Below the pieces are notes generated by a model. The model saw only the letters and a program-made list of their open reading frames with translations. It was not told the DNA's origin and made no database searches. Of a stretch of DNA of 64,000 bases, positions 8,821 to 17,571 are shown one piece after another. The position numbers and the translations under genes were made by a program. Source of the DNA: an uncultured Eubacteriales bacterium (lineage in GTDB: Bacteria > Bacillota > Clostridia > Oscillospirales > Acutalibacteraceae); NCBI GenBank assembly GCA_934647945.1, contig CAKUFK010000015.1:1-64000 (forward strand). The letters are read 5' to 3'. How positions within the stretch are numbered: the first letter of the stretch is position 1; each line of letters begins with the position of its first letter.

Positions 8821-11130
8821 TCAGCACTCCTTTTCTCTCTGTTTCCTTTTGGCAAGATATCGGGATAGCGTCCAATACACCCCCAACCCCAATACGGATA
8901 CCGCCGTCAGGACTATGCCTGCCGTCCCGCCTGGGGGAGTATAATGGAAAACGATATGGTTGTCGCCCCCGGAGACCGGTACGGCCATCAGGCCGCTCGA
9001 TTTCACGATAGGGACCGCCTCCCCGTTGACGGTGGCGCTCCACCCTTCATCGTAGGTGACGGAAAAGAAGGCCATGGTCTCCTCGCGGCAGTGGATATCC
9101 GCGGTAAAGCTCCGATTGTCCCGTGAAAAAGAGGAGGAGGATTCCCGGCGCCGGTTTTCCAGTTCGGCCGCCGCGTCCTGTTCGGACACCGCATCGATCT
9201 GTGAATCCGTCAGCGGCTGCATACCCACGAGCTTGTCCACGTCCTCTTCATGCACCACCAGCGCTTTGCACATGACCCAGGCCCGTTTCTCGACGGGGAT
9301 CTGCAAAAACCGCTCCTGGGTCACGTAATAGGCGTAGGTAAAACCGATCGGCAGCGCCTGCGGATTCTCATAGACGGAATAGGTGTTCCCGCCGACGGTA
9401 TACTGCGAGAGCAGCTCCAGGGATTCGTCGTCCGTCGGGTTGACGATGTATTTGATCGACAGCAAATGCCGGAGATCCTCATGGTCGAGAAGCGGAACGT
9501 TGCCGTGGTTGCGATTCACCCCCATGTTGGAATACAGCTCAAAAACCCCGCCGCTGACGGAACTGTTGAAGCTGGGAAGCGCCGGCACATCCGCCATGAG
9601 CCCCTGATTGACAGACGGGAGCATGAACCGGGCGCCTGGATCGTCCGGCAGCTCGGCTTTGAGCATCGGGGCCAGATAGGAATCCTTGACCCAGTAGGCA
9701 TCCCTAACTAGGCCAGAAGAATCGGGCGCCTGCCGCATTCTGTGTATATTGAAGGAAGTGGATACACTGGCAAACAGGATGACGCCGGCCGTCAGGGCGG
9801 CCGTGAAAAACCGGCGGTTCCGGAAAAACTCGAGCAGCATCCAGGCCACCGCGATGCCGCCGAGCGCCAGAACGACCTGAACGGCGAAGGCCTTGGGGGC
9901 ATGGATATAGTCGCCGATCCGCCGGACTTTGGGGTACAGCCAGGTAAAGAGGGAGAAGAGCAGGGTCCCTCCGAACGCCAGGCCGCATCCCCACCGGAAT
10001 CCGACCTCCTCCAGATTGTCGAGCGCCATGGCCGTTATCAGTGCCATCATGAGGATCAGCATATACACCCAACGGAACCGCCAATCCCTGCCCAGGTAGA
10101 ACACGCTGTTCAAGAAGGGAATCACCGCCATAACAGCCAGCAGGGCCACGAAACCCGTCGCGAAATTCCGCTTTTTCAGCATCCACGCCAGCACCATCGA
10201 CACGCTGAACATGGGCAGGAAGAAGGACTGGGAATCGTAGCCGGCCATATACGCGGTCGGGAAACCCTGGCTGTCTCCCGGCAAAAGCACGGCCTTGATC
10301 ATCCGCAGATATTCCTGCCAGCCGAACCCCAGCGGGATCCCCTCGAACGCCCCCGCCGTCCTCGGATTTGTCATGACCATGAGGGTGGACGGCAAAAACA
10401 GAAAGGCCGCCATCCCGAGGCCGATCACCGCTTCCAGCAGGCAGCGGGGGAGCTTTCGGATGCTGCTGCGGAAATCGGGGATCAGATACCGGCACACAAA
10501 ATACAGGACGACAAACACCACTTCACCGGTAAACAAGACAAAGTTGACCAGCGCGTTGAGTGCCACGGCCAGAGCAAACCAGCCCACCCGCCGGTTCTCC
10601 ATCATCTCGTCCAGCGTGAAGAGCAAAAGCGGGAATAAGGCCACCACGTCGTGGAAGTGATTGTACAGCAGATTCATGGACTGGTATCCGGAAAACGCAT
10701 ATAAAAGGGCGGCGATGACGGCATAATTCTTGTTTTTGACGTACCGCTGCAGGAAGGCGTACGACGTCAGCCCCGCTACACCGCATTTTAAAATCAGGAG
10801 CGGGCCGATAAGATACGGGAAAACCGCGCCGGGGAAAAGCAGGCTCAGCCAGAAGAAAGGGCTCCCCAGAGTGTAGAAGCTGTACCCGACAAACGCGCTG
10901 CCCAAATCCGTATTCCAGTTCCAGAAGACATCCCCGCTTTTGACCGCCTCGTTGGCCATCATATTGAACGGGATTTGCTGGTAGTTAAAATCGGCCCGGA
11001 TGGTGAAAATGCCTCCGCCCATCACGATATAGGGGACAAAAATGAGACAGCCGGTCAGTAAGCACAGTAAGAAGACCTTCCCGTAAGGGCTCCACTTTTC
11101 TTGAGAAGTCCGCAGTCCCGTATGATTCAT
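8821..11130 (-). CDS. yfhO: YfhO-family membrane glycosyltransferase
   Basis: A 769-residue multi-pass membrane protein of the YfhO family (GT-C-like). The first helix (VFLLCLLTGCLIFVPYIVMGG) is followed by the RADFNYQQIPFN loop, about eleven further membrane helices, then an extracytoplasmic domain from roughly residue 480 and a last helix near 735-755. YfhO proteins move sugars from a polyprenyl carrier to teichoic acids or other surface polymers outside the cell. The CsbB-like donor enzyme directly downstream supports that role. ATG at 11130 with GAGGAGAG upstream; it follows tadA by 16 nt. Confidence 0.9.
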   Translation of the reverse strand: MNHTGLRTSQEKWSPYGKVFLLCLLTGCLIFVPYIVMGGGIFTIRADFNYQQIPFNMMANEAVKSGDVFWNWNTDLGSAFVGYSFYTLGSPFFWLSLLFPGAVFPYLIGPLLILKCGVAGLTSYAFLQRYVKNKNYAVIAALLYAFSGYQSMNLLYNHFHDVVALFPLLLFTLDEMMENRRVGWFALAVALNALVNFVLFTGEVVFVVLYFVCRYLIPDFRSSIRKLPRCLLEAVIGLGMAAFLFLPSTLMVMTNPRTAGAFEGIPLGFGWQEYLRMIKAVLLPGDSQGFPTAYMAGYDSQSFFLPMFSVSMVLAWMLKKRNFATGFVALLAVMAVIPFLNSVFYLGRDWRFRWVYMLILMMALITAMALDNLEEVGFRWGCGLAFGGTLLFSLFTWLYPKVRRIGDYIHAPKAFAVQVVLALGGIAVAWMLLEFFRNRRFFTAALTAGVILFASVSTSFNIHRMRQAPDSSGLVRDAYWVKDSYLAPMLKAELPDDPGARFMLPSVNQGLMADVPALPSFNSSVSGGVFELYSNMGVNRNHGNVPLLDHEDLRHLLSIKYIVNPTDDESLELLSQYTVGGNTYSVYENPQALPIGFTYAYYVTQERFLQIPVEKRAWVMCKALVVHEEDVDKLVGMQPLTDSQIDAVSEQDAAAELENRRRESSSSFSRDNRSFTADIHCREETMAFFSVTYDEGWSATVNGEAVPIVKSSGLMAVPVSGGDNHIVFHYTPPGGTAGIVLTAVSVLGLGVYWTLSRYLAKRKQREKEC

Positions 11131-11146
11131 ATTCCGTTCTCTCTCC

Positions 11147-11635
11147 TCAGCGGGATTTCTGCTTCCGCAGATTTTGAAAAAAAGCCGACAGCACCTGTGC
11201 GCACTCCTGTTCCAGCAGGCCGCTTTCCACGACCGGATGGTGGTTATACGGCAGGGCGAACAGATCCGTCACCGAGCCGAGCGAGCCGGCCTTGGGATCA
11301 GCGGCCCCGTACACCACCCGGCCGATGCGGGCATTGAGGATCGCACCCGCGCACATGGGGCAGGGTTCCAGCGTCACATATAGGGTGGAGCCGGACAGCC
11401 GCCAGCCGTTCAGGCGGCGGCAGGCCTGATCGATGGCCTCGATCTCGGCATGGCAAAGCGCGTGCCGCAGCGTTTCCCTCCGGTTGCGGCCGGTGCCGGC
11501 CACCTCGCCGTCCCGCACCAGCACCGCCCCGACCGGCACTTCTCCCTCGGCGGCCGCTTCGTCCGCCAGACGGAGAGCCAGACGCATATACGCTTCATCC
11601 GCCTGTGTGAAGCCGCCCTCTTCCGGCCGGATCAC
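11147..11635 (-). CDS. tadA: tRNA-specific adenosine deaminase TadA
   Basis: Zinc-dependent deaminase making inosine at the wobble position of tRNA-Arg(ACG). The active site HAEIEAI (His plus catalytic Glu) and PCPMCAGA (two Cys zinc ligands) are present, as is the N-terminal EVPVGAVLV strand. The start chosen is the GTG at 11635, whose first bases overlap the stop of the upstream protease gene (GTGA), implying translational coupling; it gives a 162-residue protein. The internal ATG at 11587 would drop 16 residues and lacks a ribosome-binding site. Confidence 0.9.
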   Translation of the reverse strand: MIRPEEGGFTQADEAYMRLALRLADEAAAEGEVPVGAVLVRDGEVAGTGRNRRETLRHALCHAEIEAIDQACRRLNGWRLSGSTLYVTLEPCPMCAGAILNARIGRVVYGAADPKAGSLGSVTDLFALPYNHHPVVESGLLEQECAQVLSAFFQNLRKQKSR

Positions 11636-12669
11636 GACGGCTGCCCCACGATGCTCGACACAACGTTCAGAGCGGTGATGGCGAGCAATCCGGCCAGGCT
11701 GAGGATGACCGTGGGGGAAAGCAGAATCTGCCCCACCCGTCTGGGCACCGAAAGGGCGGAAAATCCGTTGCCGACCGGCCGCAGAACCGCCTGCGGCGCG
11801 GTATCCCCCGGCCGGTGCCCGGCCCACAGGACAGCCGCCCCGATCACGCCGAGCACCGCCATGACCGTGAACGCCGCCCCGTTGAGCATCCCTATGGAGT
11901 CCAGATCCGGCAGAAACTGGGCGGCGTATTGCAGGACGACCGAAAAGGCGTTATTCAGGAAATGGAGCAGCACCGCCGGCCAGATGGAACCGGTCTGGAC
12001 CGTCAGATATCCAAAAATCAGGCCCAGGATGAAGGCAAAGGGAATCTGCAGCAGATTCCCGTGCAGCAGCCCGAAAAACACCGCCGAAAACACAACGGCT
12101 AAGCCGTCCCCCTGCGGGCGGAGCGCCCCGAGAATATAACCCCGGAAAACCATTTCCTCCACCAGCGCGGGAAGCACGGCCGTCGACACCAGGTTGAGCA
12201 CCAGGCTCAGGACGGTGGTGTCCATGGTGTCGATGGACGTTGGCCGGGGCAGGCCGAACGCCGACAGGATATTCATCAGGATGCTGGCCACCAGGTTGGC
12301 CAGTACCATCAGCCCCAGCCCCACCATGACGGCCGGGATCAACACCGACGGCTGGACCCGGCGGGAAGGAAAGGGACGCAGGTCGCGGCGCATAATCAGT
12401 GCCACCACGATGGCCGGCAGGGCGAGATAGAGCAGATAGGCCGCTGTTTGAAAGAAGAGATACCCCATCTTGTCCAACCCGTAATTCACCTGTGCCAGAT
12501 CCGCCGCACCCAATACCTGCAGCAGCATGAGCAGCCCGGAAGGGAGGGTCATCGACGCGCCCACCAGGGCCAGCATCAGGACACCGACGAAATTGGCGTT
12601 TTTTCTCAAAGGAGGAAGTTCCTCCGCCCCCGGCTGATTCCAGCCGTAGGGCCTCCACTGCACGTTCAT
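11632..12669 (-). CDS. CPBP-family intramembrane glutamic protease
   Basis: A 345-residue polytopic protein of the CAAX protease/bacteriocin-processing (CPBP, Abi) family. The three catalytic motifs are visible: EEMVFRGY (paired Glu), FFGLLHGN (His) and HFLNNAF (His/Asn), all in the central four-helix core at about residues 180-280. Two or three further helices lie on each side. Start is the ATG at 12669, 5 nt after GGAGG; an in-frame TTG at 12693 is less likely. It heads the leftward tadA-yfhO-glycosyltransferase block. The substrate is unknown. Confidence 0.88.
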   Translation of the reverse strand: MNVQWRPYGWNQPGAEELPPLRKNANFVGVLMLALVGASMTLPSGLLMLLQVLGAADLAQVNYGLDKMGYLFFQTAAYLLYLALPAIVVALIMRRDLRPFPSRRVQPSVLIPAVMVGLGLMVLANLVASILMNILSAFGLPRPTSIDTMDTTVLSLVLNLVSTAVLPALVEEMVFRGYILGALRPQGDGLAVVFSAVFFGLLHGNLLQIPFAFILGLIFGYLTVQTGSIWPAVLLHFLNNAFSVVLQYAAQFLPDLDSIGMLNGAAFTVMAVLGVIGAAVLWAGHRPGDTAPQAVLRPVGNGFSALSVPRRVGQILLSPTVILSLAGLLAITALNVVSSIVGQPS

Positions 12670-12779
12670 AGCAGCCTCCAATCCGGCTTTCAAATATACA
12701 GTCTATTATAAATCGTTTTCCTCCACTGCGCAAGACACTAAAAAAAATAGGCGAAATCCGGGATTTTCCATCGCAAGCC

Positions 12780-12808
12780 TTGCCGCGGGCAGGCGGACGC
12801 GGTACAAT
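12780..12808 (+). promoter_or_regulatory. Promoter of the left-handed beta-helix gene
   Basis: TTGCCG (12780-12785), 17-bp spacer, TACAAT (12803-12808), 64 nt upstream of the start codon. Confidence 0.6.
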
Positions 12809-12872
12809 AGGAAGGCGGCGGACGCCGGTGGGGGCGTCCCCCGCGATTAAAATCTTTGTGGGAGTGTTGTTT

Positions 12873-13544
12873 ATGCAGTCAACCCTGACGGTGGAGGCCC
12901 TGTATACGCCCGAACATACCCTGGCCGCTCCGCTGCTGCGTTCCGTCGTGTATCCGTGGGAGGCCCTGGCCGGCATCCGGGAGTGCATCCGTGCCTTGGG
13001 CGCCGCTCTTTCCCCGGAGGAATATGACTCCCCCCGTCCCGGCGTCTGGATCCACAAAACCGCCCATGTGTTCGATTCCGCCTATATCGGGGAGGACGTC
13101 ATCATCGGCCCTGGGACCGAGGTGCGCCACGGGGCCTTTATCCGGGGCAGCGCCCTGGTCGGCGCCGGCGCGGTGGTCGGCAACTCCACCGAACTGAAGA
13201 ACGTCATCCTGTTCGACAAGGTGCAGGTCCCCCATTACAACTATGTCGGGGATTCGATCCTGGGGTTCCGTTCCCATATGGGAGCAGGATCTATTACCTC
13301 CAATGTCAAAAGCGATAAAACCCTCGTCACCGTATCCTGCGGAGGTGAAAAGCTCGAAACCGGGCTCAAAAAATTCGGCGCCATGCTGGGGGACGATGTA
13401 GAGGTCGGCTGCGGGAGTGTGCTCAATCCCGGCTCCGTGATCGGCCGCGGCAGCCGCATATATCCCCTCTCTATGGTCCGGGGAGCCGTTCCGGCCGGCA
13501 GCATCTATAAACGGCAGGGGGAAGTCGCCGCCATCAGCCGCTGA
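12873..13544 (+). CDS. Left-handed beta-helix (UDP-GlcNAc pyrophosphorylase-like) protein
   Basis: A 223-residue protein made almost entirely of hexapeptide repeats from about residue 60 on (AYIGEDVIIGPGTEV, ALVGAGAVVGNSTEL and similar). The sequence VPHYNYVGDSILG matches the acetyl/uridyl-transferase helix of GlmU-type enzymes. There is no N-terminal nucleotidyltransferase domain, so this is a stand-alone helix domain that probably acts as an acetyltransferase or nucleotide-sugar-binding protein of unknown substrate. The ATG at 12873 follows GGGAGTG. It is monocistronic and converges on the next gene. Confidence 0.8.
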   Translation: MQSTLTVEALYTPEHTLAAPLLRSVVYPWEALAGIRECIRALGAALSPEEYDSPRPGVWIHKTAHVFDSAYIGEDVIIGPGTEVRHGAFIRGSALVGAGAVVGNSTELKNVILFDKVQVPHYNYVGDSILGFRSHMGAGSITSNVKSDKTLVTVSCGGEKLETGLKKFGAMLGDDVEVGCGSVLNPGSVIGRGSRIYPLSMVRGAVPAGSIYKRQGEVAAISR

Positions 13545-13553
13545 CCGGTGCCC

Positions 13554-14360
13554 TCATCCTTCCGCCCGCATCTTCCCGATGCGGGCGGCCGCCTGCGCGG
13601 CCTTTAGCAGAAACGCATCGGCGGACATCCGGCCTTCATATTCCTCCCCCGCCTCCACTTCCAGCGCGGTCGGCCCCGCATAACCTGTCCGGGCGATCCG
13701 CGAAGAGAGCGCTTTCCAGTCGATCCCGCCGTCAAAAGGGACGGCGTGGCTGTCCCGTGTCCCGTCGTTGTCGTGGAGGTGGAGGGCAAACAGCCGGGAC
13801 CCGTATTCGAAGAGCCAATCCGTTTCCCGGCCCCACCCATGATGGTGGCCGCTGTCGTAACATAGACCGACGGCCGGGCTGTCGAAGGTATCGAGTACCC
13901 GCTTCAAATGCAGCGGATGGCGCAGATTTTCGAATGCCAGCCGGACGCCCCGCCGCTCGGCCGTCTCGACAACGGGACGAAGGCGTAGGGGGCCGAGCGG
14001 CGAGCAAGGCGGCGGGGCCGCGCCGTCGGTCAGATGGACGACAAGCGTCTTCACCTCGGCCGCTGCGCAGTCCTCGACGCAGGCGATCAGCTCCCCGGCC
14101 GCCGCACGCGCCCTCTCTTCTCCGGGCAGCCATAAATCGTTACAGCGGTCATACGGGGCATGTGCGTTTTCCACCTCGAGCCCGTTCCGGCGGGCGAGCG
14201 CCGCTTGGTCGATCCGAGATAACCCGTCGAGCCCGTCGCTCCACCATAGGAGAACCGCATCGAAGCCGGCGGCCCGGATTTTTCCGAGAGATTCGGCCAG
14301 GGGCAGCGCGTAACCGAACCAGGCGAAGATGCTCAGAGGGAATCCTCTGTCCTTTTCCAT
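13554..14360 (-). CDS. Sugar phosphate isomerase/epimerase (TIM barrel)
   Basis: A 268-residue xylose-isomerase-like TIM barrel (AP endonuclease 2 superfamily). Family metal-site segments are visible: EVENAHAPYD, LVVHLTDG, LAFENLRHP, LCYDSGHHHGWG and LHLHDNDGTRDSHAVPFDGGIDW. The His/Glu/Asp set expected for a divalent metal is intact. The ATG at 14360 follows GGGGGA. Substrate unknown; such proteins act in inositol or ketose metabolism. It converges on the beta-helix gene with a 9-nt gap. Confidence 0.85.
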   Translation of the reverse strand: MEKDRGFPLSIFAWFGYALPLAESLGKIRAAGFDAVLLWWSDGLDGLSRIDQAALARRNGLEVENAHAPYDRCNDLWLPGEERARAAAGELIACVEDCAAAEVKTLVVHLTDGAAPPPCSPLGPLRLRPVVETAERRGVRLAFENLRHPLHLKRVLDTFDSPAVGLCYDSGHHHGWGRETDWLFEYGSRLFALHLHDNDGTRDSHAVPFDGGIDWKALSSRIARTGYAGPTALEVEAGEEYEGRMSADAFLLKAAQAAARIGKMRAEG

Positions 14361-14418
14361 CGTTCATCCCCCGCTTTCCTGTTTAGCAAATCTTAACATG
14401 AAAGACGGATTTTATCAA

Positions 14419-14447
14419 TTGTTTTCCCCGGCCGGACAGGGTATACT
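14419..14447 (+). promoter_or_regulatory. Promoter of the peptide-binding lipoprotein gene
   Basis: TTGTTT (14419-14424), 17-bp spacer, TATACT (14442-14447), 41 nt before the start codon. Confidence 0.65.
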
Positions 14448-14488
14448 GATATCGTTGCCGATTCTAAAAGAAGGGAGGATTTTCCAAA

Positions 14489-16156
14489 ATGTTAAGGTAT
14501 GCGGGCCGTTTCCGCCGGGCGCTCTGCCGGGCGGGATGCCTGGTGTTCACCTGTCTGCTCATACTTCCTAGTATGGCCGGCTGCCGCAAAAAAACACCTG
14601 AAGGAAAAGCCTTCCGGTTTCTGCTGGACAGCGATCCCCGCCAGCTCGATCCGCAGGTCTCCACCGACCGCTCTTCGGTCACGATGGCGGCGGCCCTGTT
14701 TGAGGGCCTCGCCCGCCTGGATGAAAACGGCGAGGCCGAGCCCGCCGCCGCGACCTGGACGGTCTCCGAGGACCGGCGGACCTACACCTTCACCCTGCGG
14801 GAATCCAGTTGGAGCGTCCAGACGTCCAGAAGCGACGACAATCTGTGGAAAAGTCCTACCCCCGTAACCGCGCAGGATTTCGTCTTCGGTATGCAGCGGG
14901 CCGTCCTGCCCGAGACAGGTTCCGCTTTGGCACAGGAGCTGTATGGCATCGAGCACGCCGAAGAGATCAACCGTGGGGAACGCCCCGTCTCTGATCTGGG
15001 TGTAAGGGCCGTCGACGAGAACACCCTGGTCATCACCCTCGTGGAACCGGATGACGATTTCCCGAAGAAAACGGCCTCTACTCCCTACATGCCCTGCAAC
15101 GAGGCTTTTTTTGAGCATACCGGGGGCCGGTACGGGCTGGAAGCGGAATACGTATTGACCAACGGGCCCTTTTATGTCAAATCCTGGCTTCACGGTGAAT
15201 CCATTACCCTGGCAAAAAACGACGGATATCATGATGCGGCCGCCATCCTGCCCGCCTCGGTCCGTTTCCTCATGCAGGCTCCGGACGATCCGGTCAATGC
15301 CCTCGCGGAAGGCAGCCTGGACGCGGCCGGGCTCACCGCCGCGCAGGCGGACGCGGCGGCCGAAGAAGGCCTGGAGCTCGTCCGTCTCCAGGACACCTTG
15401 TCCGGCGTGTGGCTGAATAACAAGATAGACGCCCTTTCCGTCCCCTCCACCCGCTGCGCCCTGCGGGACGCAATCGAGTGGGAGCTTCTCGGAACCCGGC
15501 TGACCGCGGGAGGAGCCTCGGTGGCCGCGGGATATATCCCGCCCGATGCCGTGGTCTCGGGTGCGGAAAGATACCGGATACCCGATAACGCGCGTCTCCC
15601 TGTCTCCCGCGGCCGGGAGGCCCTGGCGGATTTCACGGCCGGCCTTGCGCAGGCGGGCCTCTCCTCCTGCCCGGGGCTGACCATGCTCTGCGCCGACGAC
15701 GAACAGAGCATTGAGCTGGCGCGCTATATCCTGCAATCCTGGCAGAAAAACCTATCCGTATATTTTGAGCTGGTCCCGTTGTCCCCTGACGAACTGGCTT
15801 CCCGTGTCGGCGTAGGGAATTACGAACTGGCGCTCTACACCCTCACCCCCTCGTCCCTGACCGCTCAGGGAGTGCTGGGGGGGCTCGCGGGCACAGCCGC
15901 CGAGGGAAATCTGGCGCGGTATCAGAGCGCCCGTTTTTCTGAAGCGTTCGGCCGTTTGGCTGCCGGCACCTCCTCCCGCGTGGAGATCGATGAGCTCGAG
16001 GGGATCTTGTTCGAGGAATGTCCCTTCATCCCCCTGAGTTTCCCTGTCCGGACGGTGGGGCTGGGCAAAACCGTGACGGGGGTGATCGTGCGCCCCTTCT
16101 CCGGCGGGGCGTTCGGGGCGGAGCTGGACTTCCGCGGCGCCGGCAAGCTGGACTGA
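14489..16156 (+). CDS. Oligopeptide ABC transporter substrate-binding lipoprotein
   Basis: A 555-residue SBP family 5 (OppA-like) protein. A lipoprotein signal ends in the lipobox LPSMAGC (Cys near residue 32). The mature part opens with DPRQLDPQVSTDRSSV, followed by LFEGLARLDENGEAEPAAA and TYTFTLRESSWS, all classic OppA motifs. It would sit on the outer face of the membrane and deliver peptides to a permease. No permease or ATPase gene is adjacent, so it is an orphan receptor in this window. GGGAGG precedes the ATG. Confidence 0.9.
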   Translation: MLRYAGRFRRALCRAGCLVFTCLLILPSMAGCRKKTPEGKAFRFLLDSDPRQLDPQVSTDRSSVTMAAALFEGLARLDENGEAEPAAATWTVSEDRRTYTFTLRESSWSVQTSRSDDNLWKSPTPVTAQDFVFGMQRAVLPETGSALAQELYGIEHAEEINRGERPVSDLGVRAVDENTLVITLVEPDDDFPKKTASTPYMPCNEAFFEHTGGRYGLEAEYVLTNGPFYVKSWLHGESITLAKNDGYHDAAAILPASVRFLMQAPDDPVNALAEGSLDAAGLTAAQADAAAEEGLELVRLQDTLSGVWLNNKIDALSVPSTRCALRDAIEWELLGTRLTAGGASVAAGYIPPDAVVSGAERYRIPDNARLPVSRGREALADFTAGLAQAGLSSCPGLTMLCADDEQSIELARYILQSWQKNLSVYFELVPLSPDELASRVGVGNYELALYTLTPSSLTAQGVLGGLAGTAAEGNLARYQSARFSEAFGRLAAGTSSRVEIDELEGILFEECPFIPLSFPVRTVGLGKTVTGVIVRPFSGGAFGAELDFRGAGKLD

Positions 16157-16187
16157 CCGGCATGGCCGCCTTTTTGAGTAGGATACG

Positions 16188-16358
16188 ATGGCGAAAGTAA
16201 AGCTCATCTGCGGCAAAATCGGCAGCGGCAAAAGTTGGTACGCGAGGAGGTTGATAGCGGCCTTTGGCGGCCTGCTCTTCAAAGGATTGGCCGGATTTGA
16301 AGAGCCGTCGCCGGACGATATGGCCGTCTGGTTCGAAAACCGCCGGGCCGACGGATAG
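16188..16358 (+). pseudogene. Internally deleted P-loop kinase/ATPase remnant
   Basis: A 56-residue frame beginning MAKVKLICGKIGSGKSWYARRL. This is the full N terminus with Walker A (GKIGSGKS) of the AAA_33-type nucleotide kinase family, but it jumps after about 23 residues to what looks like that family's C-terminal tail (FKGLAGFEEPSPDDMAVWFENRR). The 100 or more residues between, including the catalytic core, are missing. It therefore looks like an in-frame internal deletion rather than a real small gene. It follows the peptide-binding lipoprotein by 31 nt. Confidence 0.6.
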
Positions 16359-16383
16359 GGCGGAGTCTGTAAGACACAAAAGG

Positions 16384-16414
16384 GCCACAGCAATTTTATT
16401 GCGGCGGCTTTTTT
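16384..16414 (+). terminator. Rho-independent terminator
   Basis: An imperfect 11-bp stem (16384-16394 with 16398-16408, two mismatches) followed by TTTTTT. It ends the lipoprotein/remnant transcript. Confidence 0.6.
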
Positions 16415-16492
16415 GTTTGCTTTTCATTACATGTGTGATACGATATATCATAATAGTCGTACAATAAATTTGCGATTTACGGAGAATTTGCG

Positions 16493-16930
16493 ATGATTAG
16501 GGAAATTTATGAAACTGAATTAAATGAATTGCTAGAACTGTATTTATATTTGCACGAGAAATCTGTACCTGAAATGACAGAACATTTGAATAAGACATGG
16601 GAAGCCATCATCCAGGATAATCAGCATCACATTATCGTTAAGATTGTCGATGATAAGATTGTATCTTCTTGTGTATGCGTGATTATCCCTAATTTGACAA
16701 GAAATATCAGGCCTTACGCATTTATAGAGAATATTGTCACCCATGCGGATTATCGTGGAAAGGGCTATGCGACGGAATGCCTGGACTACGCTAAAGAGAT
16801 TGCTGTCAAGTCGAATTGTTATAAAATGATGCTGCTTACCGGATCAAAGCAAGAATCAACACTCCGCTTTTATAGAAATGCTGGTTATAACAGCACGGAT
16901 AAGACGGCTTTTATACAATGGCTTGAATAA
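16493..16930 (+). CDS. GNAT-family N-acetyltransferase
   Basis: A 145-residue GNAT protein. The acetyl-CoA loop appears as VTHADYRGKGYATECLDYA (Q/RxxGxG/A motif, about residues 84-101), preceded by the beta-4 strand AFIENIV and followed by KQESTLRFYRNAGY. The gene is clearly more AT-rich than its neighbours and uses AT-ended codons, which suggests recent acquisition. Substrate cannot be told. GGAGA precedes the ATG; the AT-rich upstream region has promoter-like TTGCTT and TACGAT boxes. It has its own terminator. Confidence 0.9.
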   Translation: MIREIYETELNELLELYLYLHEKSVPEMTEHLNKTWEAIIQDNQHHIIVKIVDDKIVSSCVCVIIPNLTRNIRPYAFIENIVTHADYRGKGYATECLDYAKEIAVKSNCYKMMLLTGSKQESTLRFYRNAGYNSTDKTAFIQWLE

Positions 16931-16983
16931 TGTTTACGGCGCATTTTCTATACATGACCGCTGCCATGTAGTGCGGCTAAAGA

Positions 16984-17017
16984 AAAAACCAAGGTGCTTC
17001 GCGACACCTTGGTTTTT
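16984..17017 (+). terminator. Terminator after the GNAT gene
   Basis: A perfect 13-bp stem, AAAAACCAAGGTG (16984-16996) with 17005-17017, ends in a T run. The A run on the other side lets it work in both directions. The next 190 bp hold no recognisable feature. Confidence 0.85.
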
Positions 17018-17209
17018 ACTCTTTTACGTCCACCGCAGCATCGGGTGATCCGTCCTTTTTAGATGCATGTTGTTGGCCACCTGTTTTTTACACCTTCGTT
17101 AAAAACGGGCAAGGGCCGTCCTCGATCTAGCGGGAATATATGCCATGATAGGATGGCCACCAAATTCCGGGGCCGCCGCCCGTGACGTTTCTCCTGTTTT
17201 CCCAGCCGC

Positions 17210-17488
17210 CTATCTCCCGCCAGCCTCATCGTAGCGTTCCACCGGCTGAAGGATGTCTGCCATCAGCCGGGCTCCTTCCCGAAAGCCGTCCCGATAGGCC
17301 ATCCGGCAGCGCTGCTTTCCCATCTCCTGCTGCGCGTCCTGCCATACGTCGATGCGGAACTGGACCTGTATGTCCATCTTCTCCAGCCAGCCATTTAGCC
17401 GTTCCCGCAGCTGCTCCATTTCATGAAAATCCCCCGTTTTTTCCATATCCTCCCACCAGCGTTCGAACCTTTCATCCATCCAAAGCAT
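17210..17488 (-). CDS. Small hypothetical protein
   Basis: A 92-residue soluble protein, highly charged, starting MLWMDERFERWWEDMEK and ending near REGARLMADILQPVERY. Only the C-terminal helix recalls the DUF6809-like helical proteins of clostridia, which is a weak resemblance. The ATG at 17488 follows AAGGGAGGG. The gene is divergent from an XRE regulator (17572-17826) with a palindrome between them, so it is probably that regulator's target. Function unknown. Confidence 0.6.
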   Translation of the reverse strand: MLWMDERFERWWEDMEKTGDFHEMEQLRERLNGWLEKMDIQVQFRIDVWQDAQQEMGKQRCRMAYRDGFREGARLMADILQPVERYDEAGGR

Positions 17489-17503
17489 AGACAGCCCTCC
17501 CTT

Positions 17504-17523
17504 TTGCTCTATTTTTAGAGCAA
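17504..17523. promoter_or_regulatory. Palindromic operator between divergent genes
   Basis: TTGCTCTA, a TTTT centre, then TAGAGCAA: perfect 8-bp arms. It covers the predicted start of the leftward promoter and lies between an XRE regulator gene and the small protein it may control. Confidence 0.5.
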
Positions 17524-17551
17524 TTTTAACACAACCTTTCCGTATAATCAA
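17523..17551 (-). promoter_or_regulatory. Leftward promoter of the small hypothetical gene
   Basis: On the minus strand TTGATT (17546-17551), 17-bp spacer and TAAAAT (17523-17528). A rightward TATAAT (17543-17548) overlaps it and may serve the regulator gene. Confidence 0.55.
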
Positions 17552-17571
17552 GTCATCAGATAGGAAAGGCC

